A model generated the notes under the pieces. That model did no database searches. It was not told where the DNA came from and worked only from the letters and a program-made list of their open reading frames with translations. The position numbers and the translations under genes are program-made. Below are positions 16,497-25,304 of a stretch of DNA of 64,000 nucleotides, piece by piece (within the stretch, counting starts at the first letter, position 1; every line of letters starts with the position of its first letter). The DNA comes from JBKHBT01 sp046542255 (GTDB lineage: Bacteria; UBP14; UBA6098; JBKHBT01): contig JBKHBT010000002.1 in NCBI GenBank assembly GCA_046542255.1, positions 1 to 64,000 of the forward strand, read 5' to 3'.

Positions 16497-16508
16497 TCGA
16501 TAATCCTT

Positions 16509-17282
16509 CTATTTCATATTCTTAAGTCTGTCTTCGGCGAGATTGGCTTCAGGTGAACGTGGATATGATTCTATCAAGCGGTTGAAGACTATCTTGGCTT
16601 TTTCTAATTGGTCCTGTCTTTGGTATATCAATCCTTTTTTGAAAAGAGAAGGTGCAATAAGTTCCGAATCAGGATAAAGGTCGATCAGTTTTTGATATTG
16701 AACCGATGCTTCAGTGTATTTTTCCAGTGAAAACAGACATTCAGCTATTCCATATTGTGCATCATCTGCTATATCGCTTTCCTGCTCTGCCATCTCATCC
16801 AGAAAGAATTGATAGTTCTCGATAGCCATTTCATAATTTCCGCGCTTTTGATCAAGATATGCCGATTCATAGATTTGCTCCAACATTGGCACTGAGTTTT
16901 CATTCGCTAATGTATCCAGTGAGTCGGCCGCGCTTGTGTCATCATCTTCTTTTTGAGGCTTATAAATAACATCTCGCCTCAGATTCTCAACTTCTTCATT
17001 GAGTTTTGAAACCCTAAGCCCACTATCATCTAATATACTTACTATCACTTTCATGTTTTGATCGAGCTGGGACAGGCTAATGTTTTGTTCAGCTTTCATC
17101 TCTCGCATTATTCTCTGCTGTGCTATGACGAGGCTGTCTAATCGGCCAATATCTTTTTGCATCTTGGCATTACTGGCTTCGATATAATCTAATTGCAGTT
17201 GAAATCGTTTTACTTCATTTCTTGTGGCACAGCCAAATGTCAGTAAACCGAAAAGCACTATTGCATATATTGAATACTTCAT
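16509..17282 (-). CDS. cpoB: Tol-Pal associated protein YbgF/CpoB
   Basis: A 257-residue periplasmic protein. The signal ends LTFGC, so unlike E. coli CpoB it is probably a lipoprotein (C18). A coiled coil spans about 25-100, then TPR units from about 130 to 255 with the pattern YxxAxxxYxKLIDLYPDSELIAPSLFKKG. CpoB coordinates outer-membrane constriction with peptidoglycan synthesis. It follows pal directly, but tolQRAB are not in the window. Confidence 0.85.
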   Translation of the reverse strand: MKYSIYAIVLFGLLTFGCATRNEVKRFQLQLDYIEASNAKMQKDIGRLDSLVIAQQRIMREMKAEQNISLSQLDQNMKVIVSILDDSGLRVSKLNEEVENLRRDVIYKPQKEDDDTSAADSLDTLANENSVPMLEQIYESAYLDQKRGNYEMAIENYQFFLDEMAEQESDIADDAQYGIAECLFSLEKYTEASVQYQKLIDLYPDSELIAPSLFKKGLIYQRQDQLEKAKIVFNRLIESYPRSPEANLAEDRLKNMK

Positions 17283-17335
17283 ACTTTTCCTTTAAATATA
17301 AAGGGAAATTAAAGATTTTGACGACGAATAGAATT

Positions 17336-17833
17336 TTACTCGGGAATAAATTCTACACGTCTATTTTTAGACCAGCAACTTTCTGTATCCTGCTTGCATA
17401 CAGGCCTTTCTTCGCCGTAGCTAATAGTCCTGATTCGAGAATCTGCGACTCCATAATTAACAAGAAATTGCTTGACTGATTCGGCTCTTTTTTGCCCAAG
17501 AGACAAATTATATTGCTCTGTTCCTCTTTCATCACAGTGGCCTTCAAGGAGCACATCCTGATCGCTAAATTCCATAAGTTCTTGTGCATTGTCTTTGAGG
17601 ACGGCTTTCGCTTCATCGGTAAGATCATGCTGGTCATATTCGAAATAAACAGGCCTTAGGTCTATTGTGGGAGCAGGCTCAGGATCTGGTACTGGCTCAG
17701 GCTCTATCTCAACTTCTTCAACAGGTGGTTCTTCGATAACCGGTGGCAACTCAGGTGGCTCTGTCTTTTTGGGACAACCGAAGATAAACAACATTACTAA
17801 TAAGAACGATAGAATTAAAAGTGCTCGCCTCAT
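17336..17833 (-). CDS. pal: Peptidoglycan-associated lipoprotein Pal
   Basis: A 165-residue outer-membrane lipoprotein (lipobox IFGC, C20). A Pro/Glu-rich linker (about 23-52) replaces the usual short one. The OmpA-like domain (about 58-165) has YFEYDQHDL, LEGHCDERGTEQYN and the NLSLGQKRAESVKQFL helix that binds meso-diaminopimelate in peptidoglycan. GAGGAGG precedes the ATG. It leads the minus-strand cluster down to the Gx transporter. Confidence 0.92.
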   Translation of the reverse strand: MRRALLILSFLLVMLFIFGCPKKTEPPELPPVIEEPPVEEVEIEPEPVPDPEPAPTIDLRPVYFEYDQHDLTDEAKAVLKDNAQELMEFSDQDVLLEGHCDERGTEQYNLSLGQKRAESVKQFLVNYGVADSRIRTISYGEERPVCKQDTESCWSKNRRVEFIPE

Positions 17834-17935
17834 AGGAAACCTCCTCTATGCGATTTTGTTTTTCAAAATTCTAGTATAAATATACATTTAGTGTCATCTT
17901 ATGCAATAGAAATATTTGCTTTTGAGAATAATATG

Positions 17936-17964
17936 AACCCCTCGATAATAATTACCGAGGGGTT
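17936..17964 (-). terminator. Hairpin between pal and the large repeat protein
   Basis: AACCCCTCG (17936-17944) pairs with CGAGGGGTT (17956-17964), a 9-bp GC-rich stem with an 11-base loop, 19 bases beyond the stop of the large repeat gene. The following T-tract is short on both strands, so termination strength is uncertain. Confidence 0.55.
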
Positions 17965-17982
17965 TAGTAATGAAATCTGCTT

Positions 17983-20900
17983 TTATGGTAGTGTGGTTCT
18001 TGCCAATAGTTGTAATTTAATGTAAACATCACTACTATAAGTATCAGACCTTAGCGGAGTAACTAATTGTAGCCACAAGAAAACATAGTTTTCTGGTCCT
18101 GCTAAGGCTCCCGAACCAGGATCGAGCATCGAACCGGAAGGACCAAATATGCCATCAGTTCCATTTGTTGCATATGTCGGATCACTCTTGATACGGTCAT
18201 ATGCAAAATCATAGCTTGCAGGTGGAGATTCAGTTTCATTAAATTGTCCTCTCACTACAAATCTATTATTACCTGAAGAATACCATGGTTCCCATGATGC
18301 CCCAACAACTTCATCTACTCTGATGCCTAAGTCAACATAGAGATTAGATAAGTTTTCGATTTGTAAATAGCCATGTGGATAGGTTGGCGGTAAACTCATA
18401 GCATATGTTGTATTAATCGATATAGTATCAAGATCCCACGTTGTGGAGTCAATTTCTTCTCCCTCACGGTAACTCCATTCTCGGCCATCCGCTGGATGGT
18501 ACAATCTAAGCTGTAAAAGATTTGATAAAGCATCATATTCAGCTACAAATGAATCACATAAGGAGTATCTTGTCTCATCAAAATAAACGTAATCACCATA
18601 ATCATATAAAGTATCGGTACTCAGATCGTTCCAGCCTCTGAAAGCGAATGTGCTGTCTGCAGTCTCATCGATCTTAGAAACTCCAATGTGATGTGAATCA
18701 CCAGAGTCGGCCCAAAATACTACTCTGCCAGAATCTGGATAGACGATAGAATCTATATAGATATTACCATATTCTTCTGGTGGGTCTTTCCTAACAATAG
18801 CTCTATATTGATAATCATAATTAGCTGTTAATACAGTAGGAGAATCGAATGTAAATCCTGATAAGGTAGGAGTCATCGTCCCGTCATTCCACTCGACAAA
18901 TTCATATCTGAAACAACTATCAGCAGGATAATCATGCTCTAAGACTTGAATTGTAACCGATGTATCGTTCTTCATCCACAATGTTCCGGTTGATGAGCCA
19001 GGATATTCATCAGCGCCAATAAATATGCTTCCATAGGTGTCGGCCAGTGGATTCTTTTGTACAAGAGTAAACCAATATTGGTCATAATAGGCAATGTATG
19101 TTTCATCGGTTGTAATTGTTCTCGGAGCACAGTTTGGAACCATATCATCCCAGTTGGCAAAAATGTATTTCACAGAATCTGAAGAGTCGGTTACAGAAGC
19201 ACAGAAAGAATGTTCCGAGCCTTCAGCAAACCATAAGGTTGTATCATTTGACTCGATAGTATAGGTACTGTCGATTAAGAATGTGCCAAATGTATCGCTT
19301 GCTGGAATCTTCATAAGTCTAACCGCTATACCAGGCCCATAGTATGCAATAAAGGTTTCAGGCCCATAAACATTTGTAGATCCTGAAGGTGCTATTGCTG
19401 TAGGTAATATCGAATCACCAGGTTCCCATCTTTCAAATGCATAGTCTAAGGTACCATCAGAAACAGGGGTCTCAGCATTCAAGGAAATTACAGTATCTTC
19501 TTTGAACCAACCAGAATCTGAAAGAACAGGAGTTGCTGTCCCACATCCAGTATAAATAAGCTGGATATGATGTTCTGTTCGCCAATTCCATGTAATCTCA
19601 GTGTCATCGCTAATTACAAATGTAAAGTGGCTACTATCGCCAGATTCAGGTACAGACCCTAAGCCATCACTCCATCCAGTGGATATATATCTTGTTTCGC
19701 CAGAATAAACAGTATCTTCGGGAATACCGCCAACAAGGTTAGCATATATATCAATTTCTGTACCACGGATAAAGGACCTTGTGCCAGTAGGTGGTTCTGG
19801 TGAGCCATGAGGGCTTGTTACCGTCAGAGTAACAAGCTCTGTCGTAAGTTCCCAAAGCCATTCAATACTTGTAGGCATTGTGAGCGTAAATGTAACTGAA
19901 GATTCGTCATATACTATCGGTTCAAGATCACCGGAACCCAAATATGCATATTGAGAATATGCACCATCAGGTGTTGTTACACTTGCAGTAATACTGGAAC
20001 CTTCCAGGAACCAATTAACTCCTTCGGGTGGTGATGGGCTGCCGTATCCATCGGGATTTATAACTGTAAATGGTAACAGTGTGGAATCGTTCCACTGCCA
20101 TATTAAATGTGAGGTTTCTGTCAAAGTGAAACATACTAAGGTATCGCTACCAGATGACGGCACAGAACCAAAACCGGTCCAACCTGTGCATCGATTGGTT
20201 CCATCAAAGGCTTCCACATGAGCGCAAATTTCTGTTCCGCATTCTAATAGAACTGTTCCATTGGGCTCTGGAGTACCATATCTTGATGAAACATGCAATG
20301 TGCATGGAACCAGGAAAGTATCCCAATGCCATGTAATACTCGATGGTTCGCCAATATTGAAACAGAAGCTATCGACTGAAACTGTTGGCGGTACGCTGCC
20401 AGTTCCGGTTGCTCCAACACACCATATCGAGTCATCGACAGGGCTATCTGTTATCCATGCACAAACGTATTCGCCATCTGTGTACCAGTGGTCTCCAACA
20501 GGAGGTTCTGGGCCGCCCCAGGTACCATCATTGAAAACCTGAAGCCTATACTCATTTAGATAATTAGCTGTAAAAATAGTATCTCTGTTAACGGTTGCCA
20601 AGTGAGTCAATGCACCGCCATCATCCCATGTGTCAAAGGTATGTCGCTCATCGGTATAATCATATATAGAGGAGTCTGAAAGTTCAATTTCGGTACCCGG
20701 AATGACAAATAGCGTGCAAGGAGAAGGATACCAAACTCCATCGACACTTACATGGCCACCACCGAAATCATTCTGTACAATGACTTCATTCATTTCGGTA
20801 ATAACCCGAACAGTATCGTAAACACATTCTACTGTCCTATTTCGAGCGAGGTCACTTGCACATAATCTAAAATAAACATAATCTCCAGAACGAAGATCTT

Positions 20901-21456
20901 CATCACGGAATTCTCCAATTGTATCACTTGTTGATGTATCTGGAGCAAGATGTAGATATGACGTATCACTCATATCACTCGATATAACATAACTAACTGA
21001 ATAATACCAAACACCCCAGCCCTGGCCATCTTCATATGTTGTATCGATACCTGTCCAGGTTACATCGAAACCGGATAATCTTATTATAGCTGAATCTGCT
21101 GCAACGAGCCCGGTGAAATGGACCAAAGGTGCTCGCCAATCATGCCAGACTTTCAAAAAACCAGGAAATGCAAAATATGAGGAAGCCATTGCATCAGCAG
21201 AGTATAAAGAATCATACATTATAGAGGTTGCCTGACCACCACTGGATGCTCCAAGTACATAGTTTTCGCTCCTGATGCTATCTATCGTACTTACACCATC
21301 TCGAGTACTTTCATTACCCGTTGTTGTAACTCCCTTCCAGATGAGTTTATAACTGGAACTTTCTGGAATTCCATCCGTTTCATCCGATAGAAGTAAAAAA
21401 CTAATTAACAACAACGATATCAATGCGAAAAAAAACAATATCTTCTTATTTTGCAT
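17983..21456 (-). CDS. Giant secreted protein of InlB-B/PKD-like beta repeats
   Basis: A 1157-residue exported protein (hydrophobic signal at about 5-23). After an N-terminal region resembling fibronectin-like folds (about 100-225), at least eight Bacterial_repeat/InlB-B-like units follow, with phrases such as GTPEPNGT, GSPSPPEGVNW, GSVPSSGSD and ITWNWR, then units of the form FxxWNDxxxxxTxxxTANYDxxY. No catalytic motif and no Por-type sorting tail is seen. Probably surface-exposed or extracellular, possibly adhesive. AGGAGG precedes the ATG. Confidence 0.82.
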   Translation of the reverse strand: MQNKKILFFFALISLLLISFLLLSDETDGIPESSSYKLIWKGVTTTGNESTRDGVSTIDSIRSENYVLGASSGGQATSIMYDSLYSADAMASSYFAFPGFLKVWHDWRAPLVHFTGLVAADSAIIRLSGFDVTWTGIDTTYEDGQGWGVWYYSVSYVISSDMSDTSYLHLAPDTSTSDTIGEFRDEDLRSGDYVYFRLCASDLARNRTVECVYDTVRVITEMNEVIVQNDFGGGHVSVDGVWYPSPCTLFVIPGTEIELSDSSIYDYTDERHTFDTWDDGGALTHLATVNRDTIFTANYLNEYRLQVFNDGTWGGPEPPVGDHWYTDGEYVCAWITDSPVDDSIWCVGATGTGSVPPTVSVDSFCFNIGEPSSITWHWDTFLVPCTLHVSSRYGTPEPNGTVLLECGTEICAHVEAFDGTNRCTGWTGFGSVPSSGSDTLVCFTLTETSHLIWQWNDSTLLPFTVINPDGYGSPSPPEGVNWFLEGSSITASVTTPDGAYSQYAYLGSGDLEPIVYDESSVTFTLTMPTSIEWLWELTTELVTLTVTSPHGSPEPPTGTRSFIRGTEIDIYANLVGGIPEDTVYSGETRYISTGWSDGLGSVPESGDSSHFTFVISDDTEITWNWRTEHHIQLIYTGCGTATPVLSDSGWFKEDTVISLNAETPVSDGTLDYAFERWEPGDSILPTAIAPSGSTNVYGPETFIAYYGPGIAVRLMKIPASDTFGTFLIDSTYTIESNDTTLWFAEGSEHSFCASVTDSSDSVKYIFANWDDMVPNCAPRTITTDETYIAYYDQYWFTLVQKNPLADTYGSIFIGADEYPGSSTGTLWMKNDTSVTIQVLEHDYPADSCFRYEFVEWNDGTMTPTLSGFTFDSPTVLTANYDYQYRAIVRKDPPEEYGNIYIDSIVYPDSGRVVFWADSGDSHHIGVSKIDETADSTFAFRGWNDLSTDTLYDYGDYVYFDETRYSLCDSFVAEYDALSNLLQLRLYHPADGREWSYREGEEIDSTTWDLDTISINTTYAMSLPPTYPHGYLQIENLSNLYVDLGIRVDEVVGASWEPWYSSGNNRFVVRGQFNETESPPASYDFAYDRIKSDPTYATNGTDGIFGPSGSMLDPGSGALAGPENYVFLWLQLVTPLRSDTYSSDVYIKLQLLARTTLP

Positions 21457-21627
21457 CTATAATTCCTCCTATATAAATTGTGCACGTTCCTTTATAATCA
21501 TATTTAATACATAATAAAGCTTAAGTCAAGTTGTATTTTGGTTTTTCTTTTCTAACTTTTACTCAAACCTTTCTATTTTAAAAATACAAAATTCAAAGAC
21601 AAAAGTCCATTTAATTCTGCAAAAATT

Positions 21628-22272
21628 TTAGATTTGTCTATCGCCCCAGTCTTTTTTGAATCTCTCGATTCCTATATCTGTAAGAGGATGATTAAATAAC
21701 TTCTGCATAACTGCAAACGGAATTGTACAGATATCTGCTCCAAGTAGCGCCGATTCATATATATGCATCGGAGAGCGGATGCTTGCAACTATTATCTCGG
21801 TATCGATTCCATAGTTATTGTAGATTTGTACTATATCCGCAACCAAATTCATTCCAGTAGTAGAGATGTCATCCAATCTGCCAACAAAGGGAGAGATAAA
21901 CTTAGCTCCAGCCCTACCGCCTATAAGCGCCTGGATTGGATTAAAAACCAGAGTTAGATTAACGCCGATACCTTCATCAGAAAGTGTTTTGGTTGCCTTA
22001 ACGCCATCCTGGGTAAACGGCAGCTTTATGACAACATTTGTGTGAATCTCCGAAAGTTCATGGGCTTCTTTAAGCATACCATCATAATTCTCAGACATAA
22101 CCTCTGCGCTAATTGGGCCATCTACGATATTGCATATTTGCTCTATAATATCTTTAAATTCACCATCTTCTTTGGAAATCAAAGATGGATTTGTCGTGAT
22201 ACCATCCAAAAGGCCCCAGGAATTAACTGTCTTGATTTGTTCCAGATTGGCTGTATCCAGGAAAAACTTCAT
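21628..22272 (-). CDS. Transaldolase / fructose-6-phosphate aldolase family protein
   Basis: A 214-residue small transaldolase (FSA/TalC subfamily): MKFFLDTANL, TTNPSLISK (26-34), Schiff-base lysine K83 in VVIKLPFT, and the C-terminal VASIRSPMHI stretch. It moves a dihydroxyacetone unit between sugar phosphates in the non-oxidative pentose phosphate route, or cleaves fructose-6-phosphate; the family splits between these activities and sequence alone does not decide. AAGGAGG is at the correct spacing. Confidence 0.88.
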   Translation of the reverse strand: MKFFLDTANLEQIKTVNSWGLLDGITTNPSLISKEDGEFKDIIEQICNIVDGPISAEVMSENYDGMLKEAHELSEIHTNVVIKLPFTQDGVKATKTLSDEGIGVNLTLVFNPIQALIGGRAGAKFISPFVGRLDDISTTGMNLVADIVQIYNNYGIDTEIIVASIRSPMHIYESALLGADICTIPFAVMQKLFNHPLTDIGIERFKKDWGDRQI

Positions 22273-22284
22273 AATAAATCCTCC

Positions 22285-23193
22285 TTATGATAATCTTGCC
22301 CTTTTATGCAAAAACTGCATAAGAGCAACATCAAATGGTGTTTCTGTCGAAAGTAAAACATAATCTATCATAGATTCTGAAAATGCTGAACGCAACTTTT
22401 TCAAATAATTATTTATCGATTTGATATAATCGCTTTTTAATGCCCATGGCATAATCGGTAAATCATCGCCGCTTTCTAAGTCTTCGAAAATGGCCTCCTT
22501 CTTGAAATCAAAGTCGATTTCATCCTTATCCAGCACATGGAAAACGATGACTTCATGATTTCTGTGGCGGAAAAGCTTGATTGAACGAATAACATCATCC
22601 GGTTCATCCATTAAATCAGAAATTAAGACCACAAGGCCTCTTTTTTTTAGCCTCGATGCAAGATTATAGAAAATATCGGAAAATACTGTCTCGCCTCCTG
22701 CTTCTGCATTGGATAATTCCTTGAGCATAGTAAAAAGCCCAATTCGTGTGGAAGATGGCCGCAGGACTCTTCTAATTTTTGTATCAAATGTCATAAGTCC
22801 GGCTGCATCTTTTTGATTGATAAGAAGATACGTCAAGGCAGCAGCAAGATATTTTCCGTATTCTAATTTACTTATTCCTGAAGACTTATAAGACATGGAT
22901 GCGCTTTTATCCAAAAGGATATAAGAACGAAGATTGGTTTCCTCTTCAAATTCTTTGATATAGAATCTATCCGTCCTTGCATAGGCGCGCCAATCGATAT
23001 GCCTGATCGAATCGCCGGGATTATATTGCCTGTATTCTGCAAATTCGACAGAAAAACCGTGATATGGCGATTTATGAAGGCCTATTAGAAAACCTTCCAC
23101 AACCATTCTTGCCTTGAGTTCAATATTACCGAGCTTGGCAACAGTATCAGGCTTTAGGTATTTGCCAGCTTCTGCTCTATCATAACCTTTCAT
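22285..23193 (-). CDS. DUF58 domain protein (vWA-like), MoxR partner
   Basis: A 302-residue cytosolic protein. It has the DUF58 core IRHIDWRAYARTD and a MIDAS-like LLDKSASMSYKS, typical of vWA-fold proteins that work with MoxR ATPases in assembly or metal insertion. Its start lies two bases after the moxR stop, so the two are co-translated. No transmembrane BatA/BatB homologue follows, so the module here is only MoxR-DUF58. Confidence 0.88.
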   Translation of the reverse strand: MKGYDRAEAGKYLKPDTVAKLGNIELKARMVVEGFLIGLHKSPYHGFSVEFAEYRQYNPGDSIRHIDWRAYARTDRFYIKEFEEETNLRSYILLDKSASMSYKSSGISKLEYGKYLAAALTYLLINQKDAAGLMTFDTKIRRVLRPSSTRIGLFTMLKELSNAEAGGETVFSDIFYNLASRLKKRGLVVLISDLMDEPDDVIRSIKLFRHRNHEVIVFHVLDKDEIDFDFKKEAIFEDLESGDDLPIMPWALKSDYIKSINNYLKKLRSAFSESMIDYVLLSTETPFDVALMQFLHKRARLS

Positions 23194-23194
23194 A

Positions 23195-24187
23195 CTATTC
23201 TTTTGTGTCTTCCAATATTCTTTCTATGATGTGGTCGGAGCTTATTCCGTCTGCATCTGCTGTAAAAGATCTTATGATTCTATGTCTTAGGACAGGATAT
23301 GCAACAAAACGAACATCCTCGACCGAAGGCGCTAATCGTCCATGCAAAATAGCTCTTGTCTTGGCTGCAAGGGTCAGGAACATAGATGCCCTTGGGCCGG
23401 CTCCCCAACGAACCCAGCGTTTAACATATTCGAATTCGCTTTCATTCGGCCGGCTATTTCTGGCAATACGGACAGCAAAGTCGATGATATAATCGGATGC
23501 CGGAACCTTTCTGACAAGCTCCTGAAGTTCTAATATATTTTTGCCGTGGAGTACCGGACTTATCTCGGAACTATACAGACTGGTATTCTGGGCAACAATT
23601 TTTTGCTCTTCTTCTTTGCTGGGATAATAAATCATAATCATGAACATGAATCTATCCAATTGTGCCTCTGGCAATGGATATGTGCCTTCCTGCTCGATTG
23701 GATTCTGGGTTGCGAGCACAAAAAATGGTTCGGGAAGCTTATGTGTGATGTCCCCTACTGTGACTCTATGCTCTTGCATCGCCTGAAGAAGAGCGGCCTG
23801 CGTTTTGGGCGGTGTTCGGTTTATCTCATCGGCCAGGACAATATTGGAAAATATCGGCCCTTTTACGAACTTAAAAGCACGCTTACCGGTAGAACGGTCT
23901 TCTTCGATAATCTCCGTTCCTGTTATGTCTGAAGGCATAAGGTCTGGTGTGAATTGAATCCTGTGGAATTCCAGATCGAGAGCTTTTGAAATCGAATTTA
24001 TCATCATAGTTTTAGCAAGGCCGGGTACACCAACGATGAGAGCATGTCCACCAGAGAGCATAGTTATAAGCACTTGCTCGATTACTTCGGTCTGCCCTAC
24101 AATTATCTTCGATAGTTCTTCTTTTATCTTTGTCGCCGCATTCTGTAATGATTCAACGGCTTTTATATCATCTTTATCTTTGGCCAT
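23195..24187 (-). CDS. MoxR-family AAA+ ATPase
   Basis: A 330-residue AAA+ chaperone-like ATPase. Walker A is GVPGLAKT, Walker B VLADEINR, followed by TPPKTQAALLQAMQEH and FVLATQNPIEQEGTYPLPEAQLDRF, all hallmarks of MoxR. I start it at the ATG preceded by AGGAGG, 10 codons inside the longest open frame. It is thought to remodel or activate partner complexes together with the vWA/DUF58 protein encoded next. Confidence 0.93.
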   Translation of the reverse strand: MAKDKDDIKAVESLQNAATKIKEELSKIIVGQTEVIEQVLITMLSGGHALIVGVPGLAKTMMINSISKALDLEFHRIQFTPDLMPSDITGTEIIEEDRSTGKRAFKFVKGPIFSNIVLADEINRTPPKTQAALLQAMQEHRVTVGDITHKLPEPFFVLATQNPIEQEGTYPLPEAQLDRFMFMIMIYYPSKEEEQKIVAQNTSLYSSEISPVLHGKNILELQELVRKVPASDYIIDFAVRIARNSRPNESEFEYVKRWVRWGAGPRASMFLTLAAKTRAILHGRLAPSVEDVRFVAYPVLRHRIIRSFTADADGISSDHIIERILEDTKE

Positions 24188-24291
24188 ATTCCTCCTAGTT
24201 ATTCTATCTCTTTTCAAACAATTGTTTAATATAATAAACTTAATCTCATTTGCAAAGCATTATCAATATAATAAGACATGCATTAATGAAC

Positions 24292-24320
24292 TTGACAGTT
24301 TTATGGGATGATTGTTTATT
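24292..24320 (+). promoter_or_regulatory. Promoter of holA, probably leaderless
   Basis: TTGACA (24292-24297), a 17-base spacer, then TTTATT (24315-24320). Transcription would begin about seven bases later, at or near the ATG at 24328, so the message may have no 5' leader. That fits the lack of a Shine-Dalgarno there. Confidence 0.5.
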
Positions 24321-24327
24321 TGTGGCT

Positions 24328-25302
24328 ATGGATATTTCTGCAAATCCACGAGCATTCGAGGATTTTCTGCGCGATATCAGAACATCGAATGCAAATGGAA
24401 CATATATTACCGGCGATGAGACTTTCCTGAAGGAAGGAATAATAGAAGCTGCTTTATCACGTGTGGATGGGCCTATGAGCGCACTTAATCGTTCGGTTCA
24501 CTATGGCAAATCGCTTAAAGAACCCAAGCCAATTATCGATGAGCTGCTACAATTTCCATCCATGAGTCCTGAAAGGGTGGTCGTGATAAGAGATTTCGAA
24601 GATGCGCCCAAAAGCTCGAAGGAGATATTTGCAGATTTTGATATACCAGATACCAGCTTTCTTGTTATCGAGACCGAAAAACCAAATGCAAGAACCAAAT
24701 ATCACAAAAAAATCGCAAAAAAACTTGGCAGAGTAAAAGCTGAGACACCACGGCAATACAAAATGAAGCCCTGGGTCGATTATTTCGCAACACAGTTTGG
24801 CCTTACTCTGGATAATTCTGCGAAAAGCTATATTATCGATATGGCCGGGCAGAATCTTTCGATGCTTCGTGGTGAAATCGAAAAGGTATCTCTTCTGCTT
24901 GGCTCTGGAATTAAACTTCGAAAAGCTGATATCGAAAAGATCATATCGCAGAGCCGCGCCAGAAGCATATTCGAATTTACAGATGCACTATTAAGAAAGG
25001 ACAAAAAGCTATTGCTGAAGACTCTCGATGAGCTTATGCAATTTGGGGAATCTGAACAAGTCATCCTTTTTTGGATTAGAATGGAGTATTTTCAAATCGC
25101 AATGGTCTCATCTGGAAATACCAAATCTATTGCGCCATTTCTTGTGAAAAAAATCCGTCCAAATGCAAGAAGATTCTCACAACGCGAGATCGCCAGTGCA
25201 ATGAAATTGATATATCGCGCTGATGTGCTCATAAAATCGGGAAAAATGAACTCCCTTAATTCGCTTTATTGGCTTATCGGCCAGCTTCTTCAAGATTGGT
25301 GA
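24328..25302 (+). CDS. holA: DNA polymerase III subunit delta
   Basis: The clamp-loader subunit that opens the sliding clamp, 324 residues. It shows the HolA layout: N-terminal YITGDETFLKEGII, the RVVVIRDFEDA strand, an AAA-like core without a functional Walker A, and the C-terminal collar domain with SIFEFTDALLRKDKKLLLKTLDELM. Upstream in-frame starts exist, but the putative promoter elements would lie inside the gene if they were used. It is followed by an ABC exporter two bases after its stop. Confidence 0.85.
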   Translation: MDISANPRAFEDFLRDIRTSNANGTYITGDETFLKEGIIEAALSRVDGPMSALNRSVHYGKSLKEPKPIIDELLQFPSMSPERVVVIRDFEDAPKSSKEIFADFDIPDTSFLVIETEKPNARTKYHKKIAKKLGRVKAETPRQYKMKPWVDYFATQFGLTLDNSAKSYIIDMAGQNLSMLRGEIEKVSLLLGSGIKLRKADIEKIISQSRARSIFEFTDALLRKDKKLLLKTLDELMQFGESEQVILFWIRMEYFQIAMVSSGNTKSIAPFLVKKIRPNARRFSQREIASAMKLIYRADVLIKSGKMNSLNSLYWLIGQLLQDW

Positions 25303-25304
25303 GA

